Below, piece after piece: positions 1 to 6,127 of a stretch of 8,125 nt of DNA; within the stretch, counting starts at the first letter, position 1; every line of letters starts with the position of its first letter. The translations under genes were made by a program, and so were the position numbers. The notes under the pieces were generated by a model. That model was given only the letters and a program-made list of their open reading frames with translations, was not told where the DNA came from and did not search any database. Source of the DNA: Methanobacteriaceae archaeon (GTDB lineage Archaea > Methanobacteriota > Methanobacteria > Methanobacteriales > Methanobacteriaceae); contig JADGNH010000083.1 in NCBI GenBank assembly GCA_017883605.1, positions 1-8,125 on the forward strand, given 5' to 3'.

Positions 1-1
1 A

Positions 2-73
2 ATATTGGACCTGAGCAGGCTCACGCTTCTTGACCACACTGGGTTGGAGCCACTGCTGGGGATGCAGACTTAA
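2..73 (+). CDS. Possible C-terminal tail of an unidentified gene (cut by window edge)
   Basis: An open frame enters from the left edge and ends at the TAA at 71-73, giving 23 residues (ILDLSRLTLLDHTGLEPLLG and three more). The stretch is clearly richer in G+C than the AT-rich spacer after it, which fits coding sequence, and the stop is followed by a TATA-like sequence and then cbiG. I do not recognise the family from so short a tail. One minus-strand frame is also open here but has no start codon, so the plus-strand reading is preferred only weakly. Confidence 0.35.
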   Translation: MLDLSRLTLLDHTGLEPLLGMQT

Positions 74-74
74 G

Positions 75-87
75 AATATTTAAACCC
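75..87 (+). promoter_or_regulatory. Candidate TATA element for cbiG
   Basis: The sequence AATATTTAAACCC just after the upstream stop resembles an archaeal TATA box and would place initiation near 105-115. A second AT-rich candidate, ATTTAATTAAAC at about 144-155, would give an almost leaderless transcript for the start at 185. The sequence alone does not decide between them. Confidence 0.3.
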
Positions 88-184
88 TTGTTAAGCGTTG
101 CCCCTGTGGAACGCATTGCATTTAATACCAGCTAATAAACTCATTTAATTAAACTGATAAATCATGATTAAGAACGTGACACTA

Positions 185-1252
185 ATGAAGATCGCTATCC
201 TGACACTTACCAAGAACGGTCAAAGTCTGGCCCTGAAGATATCAAAGAAACTGGAAAATGATCCTACTGTCATAAAAATGGATATTTTCCATAAAAATGT
301 CAGAAAAACTTTAAATGATATTTTTTCTGGATATGATTGTATTCTGGGTATTATGGCCACAGGGATCATGGTAAGAAATGTCTGTTCTTTAATAAAAAGT
401 AAAACTGAAGACCCTGCCGTTTTGGTCATGGATGAAAAGGGAAAACATGTCATTAGTCTGTTATCTGGACATTTAGGGGGGGGAAACGAATTTACACTTA
501 AAATAGCTCAGATAACCGGTGCTGATCCTGTTATAACCTCCGCCACAGATGTTAACGGCAAGATGGGGGTGGATAGTATGGCAAGGAAATACCACCTCTT
601 CACAGATGATCCGGGAAAAATCATGCCAATAAATTTGGCCCTGGTCAATGATGATGTAGTAGAGCTCTATCTTCCATCTTCACTCCAATTTATTTACACC
701 GACGATCTTGTAAGGCGGTCTTACACCAGATCTTCTTCACCATCAAAACTTTCCCTAACAAAAACAAAGGATCTTGAAGAACTTGTTTCACCAGACAATG
801 AAAAATTTCCCCTACCAAATAACGTTGAAGTTTCCCATGGCCGTAATAAACTTGTTTTAAGACCAAAGAAGCTGGTTGTTGGTTTAGGTTCTAGGAAAGG
901 TGTAACCGCAGAATCCGTACTTGGAGCCGTTAAACAGGCTCTGAACATCCTGGACATACCCCTGGAAAGGATTGATCTTCTAGCTACAGCTGAACCTAAA
1001 AAGAATGAAAATGGAATGGTGGAAACTGCCAGGGAACTGGGTTTACCTCTAAGAATAATACCGTTGATTGATTTAAAAGATTTCAATCATTCAGATATCT
1101 CTGAATCATCCATGGTTAGGGAGGTATTTGGAGTTGCCGGGGTTTGCGAGCCAGCGGCTCTGATTGGTGCTGGAAGAGGTTCAAAACTCATATTAAGAAA
1201 AACAGTTTTTAATAAGGTCACAGTAGCCGTTGCTGTGTCTAAGAATCCTTAG
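185..1252 (+). CDS. cbiG: Cobalt-precorrin 5A hydrolase CbiG
   Basis: CbiG opens the delta-lactone ring of cobalt-precorrin 5A and releases the C20-derived fragment as acetaldehyde in the anaerobic cobalamin pathway; it acts in the cytoplasm. The N-terminal domain (about residues 1-140) has the family segments IMATGIMVRN, LLSGHLGG and DPVITSATDVNG. A central segment (about 150-225) contains YLPSSLQF. The C-terminal CbiG domain (about 229-355) has VVGLGSRKGV, LATAEPKKNE and GVCEPAALIGAG. Length (355 aa) is normal. I prefer the ATG at 185: it gives the typical MKIAIL start and has GTGA 5 nt upstream, while the ATG at 164 adds seven residues and has no evident ribosome site. A run of eight G at 476-483 encodes the HLGGG segment, where many relatives have HLGGA. 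The gene appears monocistronic, with an oligo-T terminator behind it. Confidence 0.93.
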   Translation: MKIAILTLTKNGQSLALKISKKLENDPTVIKMDIFHKNVRKTLNDIFSGYDCILGIMATGIMVRNVCSLIKSKTEDPAVLVMDEKGKHVISLLSGHLGGGNEFTLKIAQITGADPVITSATDVNGKMGVDSMARKYHLFTDDPGKIMPINLALVNDDVVELYLPSSLQFIYTDDLVRRSYTRSSSPSKLSLTKTKDLEELVSPDNEKFPLPNNVEVSHGRNKLVLRPKKLVVGLGSRKGVTAESVLGAVKQALNILDIPLERIDLLATAEPKKNENGMVETARELGLPLRIIPLIDLKDFNHSDISESSMVREVFGVAGVCEPAALIGAGRGSKLILRKTVFNKVTVAVAVSKNP

Positions 1253-1282
1253 AACTAATAATCTTTAGAAGAATATGATTTA

Positions 1283-1292
1283 TTTTTTTTTT
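1283..1292 (+). terminator. Oligo-T terminator of cbiG
   Basis: A run of ten T lies about 30 nt after the cbiG stop, within a T-rich stretch and without a clear GC hairpin. Oligo-T tracts of this kind act as intrinsic terminators in Euryarchaeota. The rest of the spacer to 1484 is AT-rich and holds only the promoter of the next gene and one weak small reading frame (1331-1411). Confidence 0.6.
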
Positions 1293-1440
1293 ATTTCAAA
1301 TTATTTTATAGATTTTCACATAAATTTTAGATGGTGTTGAAGCGCACTTCCATAACTTTAAATGATCCTGGTTTCCATAAATACCAACAATACAAAAATT
1401 TTTTAAAGTAAGTAAATAGACAGTTTAGATACCACTTTTA

Positions 1441-1456
1441 TTTATATTATTTAAAC
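1441..1456 (+). promoter_or_regulatory. TATA box upstream of the UPF0147 gene
   Basis: TTTATATTATTTAAAC has two overlapping TATA-like cores about 30-45 nt before the start codon at 1485. Initiation would fall near 1466-1475, giving a very short leader that just includes the GGAGG site at 1473-1477. Confidence 0.45.
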
Positions 1457-1484
1457 CTAATTTAACTTATATGGAGGCTTAATT

Positions 1485-1739
1485 ATGAATAAAGATTCAT
1501 TAGATCGGTGTAATCAAATATTACAGCATATAATGGAGGATACCAGCGTTCCCAGGAATATTAGAAGGGCTGCTGAGGAATCACGGGATATATTATCTAA
1601 AGATGGTGATGATCTCACTGTTAGAGCCAGTACGGTCATATCCATTCTGGATGAGATCAGTAACGATCCCAACATCCCTATCCATGCCAGAACACTTATC
1701 TGGAACGTTTTAAGTGAACTTGAATCGGTTCGCGACTGA
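1485..1739 (+). CDS. UPF0147 family protein
   Basis: This 84-residue protein matches the archaeal UPF0147 family: an N-terminal helix, then TSVPRNIRRAAEESRDIL (about residues 20-37), an RAS..ISILDEI segment, and the characteristic DPNIPIHARTLIWNVLSELE near the C-terminus. The family is small, soluble, all-helical and of unknown function; it is widespread in Euryarchaeota. The start is well supported by GGAGG at 1473-1477, 7 nt before the ATG. The last 44 bp overlap, tail to tail, the end of the aldolase gene on the other strand. From memory, a UPF0147 gene also lies next to the fuculose-phosphate aldolase gene in Methanocaldococcus (MJ1418/MJ1419), so the pairing may be conserved; that part should be treated as recollection. 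Confidence 0.88.
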   Translation: MNKDSLDRCNQILQHIMEDTSVPRNIRRAAEESRDILSKDGDDLTVRASTVISILDEISNDPNIPIHARTLIWNVLSELESVRD

Positions 1740-2310
1740 TAATGCGGGCCACAAATTCTGTTTTTGCCGTGCTTTCTGTAAATTCTGCAAGCAGCGCAGC
1801 ATCGTCGAGATTTTTACCTACAACAAGCACACCATGATCTTTGAGGATCAGCACATCATCATTTTCTAAGGCTCTTGAAGCTATTTCTGCCAGTTCATCT
1901 GTTCCTGGAGCTGCATATTCAACCACATGGATCTGAGGGCTTTCAACTGGCCCAAATCCCTCCATTCGACTGATATTTTCCTTTGAAAACGAGAATCCAG
2001 TGGCGTAGGGTGAATGGGTATGTACCACTCCCTGGACATCATCTCTTTTCTTATAAATATTCAGGTGCATCTTAAGCTCGGATGAGGGTTTTCCCTGGCC
2101 AGACAACTGTTTCCCCTCTTGATCAACAATTATTACCTTTTTTTCATCAACATCCCTAAGAGATACGCCGCTGGGAGTTATCAAAACCTTAAAATCATTT
2201 TCTACCCCTATTTTACAGCTTATGTTCCCAGATTTCCCAGGAACCAGGCCCTGCTGGTAGAGATGCCCTGATATTTTCACCAAATTTTTTCTAGCTGACT
2301 CTAGTTCCAT
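1696..2310 (-). CDS. fucA: Class II aldolase, L-fuculose-phosphate aldolase type
   Basis: A zinc-dependent aldolase of the AraD/FucA family (204 aa) that cleaves L-fuculose 1-phosphate to dihydroxyacetone phosphate and L-lactaldehyde. In Methanocaldococcus the homologue is linked to making lactaldehyde, then lactate, for coenzyme F420. Visible motifs are SGNIS (residues 27-31) and TPSG (45-48) for phosphate binding, PSSE with E78 as likely catalytic acid/base, HTHS with H97 and H99 as zinc ligands, and KDHG with H159 as the third zinc ligand. All key residues are present. AAGGAGAT lies 5 nt before the ATG. The protein is about 20 residues longer than I expect for the Methanocaldococcus homologue, and the excess (ISREPIQVHLKRSR) is the part encoded in the 44-bp overlap with the UPF0147 gene. 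Substrate specificity within the family cannot be read from the sequence. Confidence 0.85.
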   Translation of the reverse strand: MELESARKNLVKISGHLYQQGLVPGKSGNISCKIGVENDFKVLITPSGVSLRDVDEKKVIIVDQEGKQLSGQGKPSSELKMHLNIYKKRDDVQGVVHTHSPYATGFSFSKENISRMEGFGPVESPQIHVVEYAAPGTDELAEIASRALENDDVLILKDHGVLVVGKNLDDAALLAEFTESTAKTEFVARIISREPIQVHLKRSR

Positions 2311-2336
2311 TTAAAATCTCCTTTTAGAAAAAATCT

Positions 2337-2364
2337 TTTTTAATTTAAGCTTTTTAATTTAAGC
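2337..2364. repeat. Two-copy 14-bp tandem repeat upstream of the aldolase gene
   Basis: TTTTTAATTTAAGC occurs twice with no gap, at 2337-2350 and 2351-2364, identical in both copies. It lies 27-54 bp upstream of the minus-strand aldolase start, where a TATA box would be expected. The surrounding spacer (2311-2445) is almost pure A/T and also contains long homopolymer runs. Confidence 0.8.
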
Positions 2365-2445
2365 AAGTAAAAAAATCTTTTTTTAATTTTTTTTTATCTT
2401 TTTTTTTTATTTTCTCAAATTTTTTAATACTTAATTTTTTTTTTA

Positions 2446-3939
2446 TCAGGTAAATTTCAGGAGTTTTAAACTTCCCCGGTTTAAGACCGGTACCTGGGCG
2501 CAGGTAGGTACTATGTTATAGATCTTCTGGAATTCGGTTTGGGATTGGAAGGTTCCAGAGTTTATCATGTGAATTCCCTTGTACTTTTTGTAGGAGTTGA
2601 TGTGAACATGTCCGGTGTGGAAAACATCCGGGATATCCTCTATAACCAAGTGATCCTCAAATTCAGAGGCTAATGGTGTTCTTTCACCATATATTGGGGC
2701 TAGATGCCTCTTTTCAAGGAGTTCTTTCATTATCAAGTCTGATTGCTGGTGGGACATTCCCTTAACAGTCATTGCCAGGTCGTCAAAGCTCCTCCCATGG
2801 TATATAAGGACGTTGATACCTTCCAGGCTAACCACGGAGGGATTGCTCACGAACTCCACGTCCTTGAGCTGGTAAAGGTCTTCTGCATATTCTATTGGAA
2901 TAGCTGGCTGTGGTTCGGCTAATCGGCTGGCGTCGTGGTTTCCAGGTGCTATTATGATCTTTACACCATTGATATCTCCGAAGAGTCTGGCGGCCTCCTC
3001 GTATTGTTGGTGGATATCTTTTATTATCAACTCTTTGTCCTGGTGGGGGTAGACTCCTATGCCGTCTACTATGTCGCCGGCTACGATCAGGTACCTTACA
3101 TCACCTGCAATTTTTCTCTGTTCTTCATCACCGTAATCTCCGTTTATCCATCTAACAAACTTGTTGAATTCATTCCCTAAGAAGGTGGAACTCCCAATGT
3201 GGGTGTCTGAGAGAAATACTGTGGAAAAATCCATGGGTTTCTCATCTATTCGGGGTACTCCGGGATTTATAAGTTCGGAAGCCATCAGGAGACTTCCTTT
3301 CTGGCTGCCAACCACTCCCAGAACTTCATCTTTAACCACTCTCTCCGCTGCTTCAAACAGGGCGTGGTTTTCGTTGTGGACCAGCACAGTGACGTAGCCA
3401 GTTTCATCTTCTAATTCAATTAATTTATGGTTGTTTTTGGTGTTTCTCACGTCGTTAACCATCCCGATGACGCTGACCACATCCTGCAGGTTTTCCACAT
3501 CACGGATGGGGTAGACTGACCTTAACTCGTGTTTGTGTACCAAAAGTTCCTTTAATTTATGGTATCTATTACCGAAATAGGCTGAAAAATCTCTAATCTC
3601 GCCGTTAGTGTAGGATTTTCTGCTGGCATCTTTTATAATCTGAAAATCAAAGGGTTTATTGGGTACCAGCTTTATTTGGGGCGCAGCCTGACTTCCCCCT
3701 TCTTCTGCGACATTATTCATTGAAACAGCAGGTATATTCTGGGGGAAGCTATTCTTTTCCAGGTACTGGTCAACTATTTCCCCAGTTAAAACCACTAAAT
3801 CTTCCCTAGAACCATTTAAATCGCTGATGATGGATTGTGTGAATTTTAAGGAATCATCCTGGTTCCTTATTTTTTCATAAGCCATATCATCAAGTAAAAT
3901 ATCAGCTTCTGTAAATTTTAAAATAATATCCTCGGTCAT
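2446..3939 (-). CDS. polB: DNA polymerase D (polymerase II) small subunit DP1
   Basis: The small subunit of the euryarchaeal replicative polymerase PolD carries the Mre11-like 3'-5' proofreading exonuclease and pairs with the large subunit DP2, which is not in this window. From the N-terminus: a helical domain (about 1-75), a variable linker, an OB fold (about 145-230, with DVVSVIGMVNDVRNT and GYVTVLVHNEN), and a calcineurin-like phosphoesterase domain (about 238-470). The metal-binding motifs are all there: DTH (D245, H247), GDIVDG (D289), GNHD (N334, H335), YHG (H381) and GHVH (H444, H446). The longest frame starts with GTG at 3945, but GGAG (3945-3948 on the minus strand) overlaps that codon and sits 5 nt before the ATG at 3939, so I choose the ATG (497 aa). 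A four-codon upstream frame starting at 3950 ends in an ATGA overlap with this start. Confidence 0.96.
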   Translation of the reverse strand: MTEDIILKFTEADILLDDMAYEKIRNQDDSLKFTQSIISDLNGSREDLVVLTGEIVDQYLEKNSFPQNIPAVSMNNVAEEGGSQAAPQIKLVPNKPFDFQIIKDASRKSYTNGEIRDFSAYFGNRYHKLKELLVHKHELRSVYPIRDVENLQDVVSVIGMVNDVRNTKNNHKLIELEDETGYVTVLVHNENHALFEAAERVVKDEVLGVVGSQKGSLLMASELINPGVPRIDEKPMDFSTVFLSDTHIGSSTFLGNEFNKFVRWINGDYGDEEQRKIAGDVRYLIVAGDIVDGIGVYPHQDKELIIKDIHQQYEEAARLFGDINGVKIIIAPGNHDASRLAEPQPAIPIEYAEDLYQLKDVEFVSNPSVVSLEGINVLIYHGRSFDDLAMTVKGMSHQQSDLIMKELLEKRHLAPIYGERTPLASEFEDHLVIEDIPDVFHTGHVHINSYKKYKGIHMINSGTFQSQTEFQKIYNIVPTCAQVPVLNRGSLKLLKFT

Positions 3940-3978
3940 GGGCACTCCATAAAAAAACTTTTTTTTACTATATTAAGA

Positions 3979-3990
3979 TATATTTATAAT
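3979..3990 (-). promoter_or_regulatory. TATA box of the DP1 gene
   Basis: On the minus strand ATTATAAATATA lies about 40-50 nt before the DP1 start. Initiation about 25 nt downstream would fall near 3960 and leave a leader of about 20 nt carrying the GGAG site. The spacer 3951-4123 is a divergent promoter region shared with the membrane-protein gene; on that side only weak TATA candidates such as CTTAAAATTC (4067-4076) are visible. Confidence 0.5.
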
Positions 3991-4003
3991 CGTAAGTATA
4001 ATA

Positions 4004-4062
4004 GTTAATCCAATATTCATGATTATAATATGTTGATCCGATAGATGTTGATCCAATAATCA
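4004..4062. repeat. Three related direct repeats in the divergent DP1 / membrane protein promoter
   Basis: GTTAATCCAATATTCA (4004-4019) and GTTGATCCAATAATCA (4047-4062) match at 14 of 16 positions, and a third copy, GTTGATCCGATAGATG, begins at 4032. The last two copies also form an imperfect 15-bp tandem (ATGTTGATCCGATAG / ATGTTGATCCAATAA, at 4030 and 4045). They lie between the two divergent genes, a position where a regulator could bind. No protein is known to me for this motif. Confidence 0.55.
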
Positions 4063-4123
4063 AGAACTTAAAATTCAATATTAAGAACAGTTAACACAAT
4101 AAAATAATTGAAGGTGGTAAGTT

Positions 4124-4645
4124 TTGTCTAGAATACTAAAGGTTTTCCTATTTATCATATTCTTTGCGGTTTTTTTTGAAGCAGGGCTCATCAGTTCCTA
4201 TACCATAGTAACTTCCCAGCCACCTGATGTATCAAAGCTTTTGCAAATGCAGGTTGAAGAGCTTTCATCCCTATTAAATTTTGGAACTCCTGGTTCCAGC
4301 ACCATCACCAACAAGCAGGTGGTAAAAATTTTGAACCCAGATGAGGTGGCAGAAGCTCTTAAGGGCAGGACACAACTGAGTGGAATAAATCTGCAGACCA
4401 TGTCGGCGAGCACTTCTGACAGCATCAAAGATAAGAACACTAACATTACCGTGAATATCACTGCCACAGGATATAAAGAAGCTGTAACCGGCGCCAACGT
4501 CACTGGTGGTACTATAGTGATCACACCCAACGAAACCTACAGCATTACTGCCACAGCAATGGCGGAGGTCAAAACTGGGGGGGTGATGGTAAATCTGTTG
4601 AATATCCAGATAACGTCTCTCCGGAAGCTTTACGGTACAACGTGA
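4124..4645 (+). CDS. Membrane-anchored extracytoplasmic protein of unknown function
   Basis: I do not recognise this 173-residue protein. It starts with a short basic end and a strongly hydrophobic helix (about residues 5-27), a signal peptide or, more likely, a membrane anchor. The remainder is polar and rich in Thr, Ser, Asn and Val, with four N-glycosylation sequons of the N-x-T type (N107, N111, N125, N136) in a segment of alternating polar and hydrophobic residues that looks beta-rich. Residues 35-100 appear more helical. It probably faces the outside of the cell. The start codon is TTG, supported by AAGGTGGT at 4111-4118, six nt upstream; no ATG fits better. It has no cysteines. It is divergent from DP1 and followed by a hairpin, so probably a single-gene transcript. 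A role shared with DP1 or cobalamin synthesis cannot be inferred. Confidence 0.75.
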   Translation: MSRILKVFLFIIFFAVFFEAGLISSYTIVTSQPPDVSKLLQMQVEELSSLLNFGTPGSSTITNKQVVKILNPDEVAEALKGRTQLSGINLQTMSASTSDSIKDKNTNITVNITATGYKEAVTGANVTGGTIVITPNETYSITATAMAEVKTGGVMVNLLNIQITSLRKLYGTT

Positions 4646-4650
4646 TAAAG

Positions 4651-4683
4651 AAATGAAACTTTTTTTAAAAAAAGGGTTCATTT
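4651..4683 (+). terminator. AT-rich hairpin after the membrane-protein gene
   Basis: AAATGAAACTTTTTTT is followed directly by AAAAAAAGGGTTCATTT, an inverted repeat with one bulge and one or two mismatches, beginning 5 nt after the stop. A partial direct copy of the right arm (AAAAAAAGTGGTTCAT, near 4696-4711) follows. It probably marks the transcript end. The rest of the spacer to 4819 is AT-rich with no gene I can support. Confidence 0.45.
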
Positions 4684-4819
4684 GTTATTAGATTAAAAAA
4701 AAGTGGTTCATATTCAAAATTCATTTAATTTAAAAATAAAATCACTTTTATTTAAAATTTTCCAGAAAAGGTTTAACAGAAGGTTAACACAAATTCTAAC
4801 CATCCACCTTTCGAACCAT

Positions 4820-4829
4820 CTATATAAAC
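4820..4829 (+). promoter_or_regulatory. TATA box of cbiH
   Basis: CTATATAAAC is a strong archaeal TATA match about 70 nt before the cbiH start. Initiation is expected near 4846-4855, leaving a leader of about 45-50 nt. Confidence 0.6.
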
Positions 4830-4860
4830 TTCAAAAAAATTGAACAGATTCAAAATTGAA
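4830..4860. promoter_or_regulatory. Candidate operator: two TTCAA/TTGAA inverted repeats
   Basis: Two inverted repeats with the same arms follow the TATA box: TTCAA-n5-TTGAA at 4830-4844 and TTCAA-n2-TTGAA at 4849-4860. They cover the expected transcription start, a place where archaeal repressors commonly bind. The region is AT-rich, so chance is a real alternative. Confidence 0.4.
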
Positions 4861-4898
4861 CAAAAAATCAAATCTAGTTCCAGTGTAGGGGTAACAGT

Positions 4899-5960
4899 AT
4901 GATTACAGTTGTGGGTATAGGGCCGTCCCGGGAGGATATGACCTTCAGAGCCTTAAGGGCCATTGAAGAAGCAGAGGTGATAATCACCTACAAACGCTAC
5001 TTCCACCACATTGAGGATCTGGCCGAGGGTAAGGAGGTTATCCTGAAGGGAATGGGGCATGAAGTGGAAAGAGCCGAAATAGCAATTCAAAAATCACGCC
5101 AGGGGCTGAAAGTGGCTCTGGTTTCAAGCGGCGACCCCGGAATATTTGGGATGGCCAATGTTCTCTTCCAGATCCTGGGGAAATATGATGATGTAGAGGT
5201 AGAGGTGATCCCTGGTGTGAGTGCGGTGAACTTTGCATCTTCCCTTCTCGGTGCTCCCCTGCATGATTTTGCGGTTATCAGCCTTTCAGACATTTTGACT
5301 CCCCTCTCTGAGATCAGGAGGAAGGTGCAGGCGGCTGTCCAGGGAGATATGGTGATAGCCCTGTACAATCCCCTGAGCAAAACCCGTAAAGAGCCCTTTG
5401 GAATGACCTACCGAATTTTGTTAGAGAACCGAAAACAATCCACACCAGTGGGGGTAGTTAAAAGTAGTGATGATGGGATATCTGTTACCGTAACTACCCT
5501 GGGAGAATTATTTGATGTGGACATAGACATGTCCACCACCATAATAGTTGGAAACAGCACCACTTACATCCAGGACGGGTATCTGGTCACTCCTCGGGGT
5601 TATGTGGTACCTTACAATATTCACCCACTGGCTTCTGAGTTTTATGGGAAGTATCTGGCTGGTGAAGGACATTCAGGGCCTAATTTGGCCTGTGAATACT
5701 ATCCTTGCCATTCTCATCCACAGAACTGCACTTTCTGTTACTGTCCGTTCTATCCCTGCGGAGATTCTTCTACCGGGGGCCACTGGATAAAGGAGAAGGG
5801 CGTTTGGAGCTGTGAAAACTGTGAATGGATACATCTTGATGAAACTGTGAAATGCATACACGGTAAGTTGTCTTCAATAGTGCAGGATGTGGAAGACCTT
5901 AAGAATAAAAAGAAAGAGCTATTAAAATTAAGACGAGAATGTATATATCAGACCAGATAA
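4899..5960 (+). CDS. cbiH: Cobalt-precorrin-3B C17-methyltransferase CbiH with C-terminal cysteine-rich domain
   Basis: CbiH transfers a methyl group from S-adenosylmethionine to C17 of cobalt-precorrin-3B with ring contraction, giving cobalt-precorrin-4, in the anaerobic cobalamin pathway. The methyltransferase domain (about 1-238) has VVGIGPS (4-10), LVSSGDPGIFGMA (74-86), VIPGVSAVNFASSLLGAPLH (103-122), ALYNPLSKTR and IIVGNSTT. The protein is 353 residues, while a typical CbiH is about 240. The extra part (about 255-353) contains C265, C270, C277, C280, C282, C287, C305, C308 and C319, including CTFCYCPFYPC. This resembles the small cysteine-rich, probably metal-binding domain PF04071 (from memory). 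A charged, probably helical tail follows (about 325-347). The start is supported by AGGGGT at 4887-4892. It has its own promoter and oligo-T terminators. A frame junction artefact is unlikely because the frame is continuous and the cysteine domain is complete. Confidence 0.93.
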   Translation: MITVVGIGPSREDMTFRALRAIEEAEVIITYKRYFHHIEDLAEGKEVILKGMGHEVERAEIAIQKSRQGLKVALVSSGDPGIFGMANVLFQILGKYDDVEVEVIPGVSAVNFASSLLGAPLHDFAVISLSDILTPLSEIRRKVQAAVQGDMVIALYNPLSKTRKEPFGMTYRILLENRKQSTPVGVVKSSDDGISVTVTTLGELFDVDIDMSTTIIVGNSTTYIQDGYLVTPRGYVVPYNIHPLASEFYGKYLAGEGHSGPNLACEYYPCHSHPQNCTFCYCPFYPCGDSSTGGHWIKEKGVWSCENCEWIHLDETVKCIHGKLSSIVQDVEDLKNKKKELLKLRRECIYQTR

Positions 5961-5992
5961 ATGGGGCTGGATTTAAGTAAACTATGGGCAAA

Positions 5993-6036
5993 TTTTTTTA
6001 AGTTTTAAGCAAATTTTTTGAATTAAATTTTTTTTT
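5993..6036 (+). terminator. Series of oligo-T terminators after cbiH
   Basis: T runs of seven (5993-5999), six (6014-6019) and nine (6028-6036) follow the cbiH stop by 33-76 nt. The word GCAAATTTTTT is repeated across the first two. No strong GC hairpin is seen, which fits archaeal oligo-T termination. Confidence 0.55.
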
Positions 6037-6088
6037 GAAATTGGATATCTACAAATTTCTATATGAGATATTTTTTTATTCAAATTTT

Positions 6089-6098
6089 TTTATAAAAT
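6089..6098 (+). promoter_or_regulatory. Candidate TATA box of the toxin-antitoxin operon
   Basis: TTTATAAAAT would direct initiation near 6116-6124, leaving a leader of about 60 nt that contains the tandem repeat at 6128-6163. A weaker candidate, AATACATATA (6137-6146), lies inside that repeat and would give a leader of only 10-15 nt. Confidence 0.4.
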
Positions 6099-6127
6099 GA
6101 TATTAAATTCAAGGTAATTTACAAATC

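Noticed and set aside
1..163. Possible tRNA or small RNA in the G+C-rich stretch at the left edge
   Set aside because: No cloverleaf arms or TTCRA-type T-loop could be found; the open frame to 73 is a simpler explanation.
721..1086. 121-aa minus-strand frame inside cbiG
   Set aside because: It is antisense to the conserved CbiG coding sequence and shows no family motifs.
2935..3397. Two plus-strand frames opposite DP1
   Set aside because: They lie over the conserved phosphoesterase and OB regions of DP1, which explain the sequence fully.
4198..4681. Two minus-strand open frames (110 and 135 aa) opposite the membrane-protein gene
   Set aside because: They are antisense shadows with low-complexity composition and no ribosome sites; the plus-strand gene has a strong Shine-Dalgarno site, a signal anchor and sequons.
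4861..4898. Cobalamin riboswitch in the cbiH leader
   Set aside because: The leader is only about 50 nt, AT-rich and lacks the conserved B12-box; such riboswitches are not known in archaea.
5548..5861. Small frames on both strands within the cysteine-rich end of cbiH
   Set aside because: The continuous cbiH frame with its ordered cysteines is a better explanation; there is no sign of a frameshift splitting the fusion.
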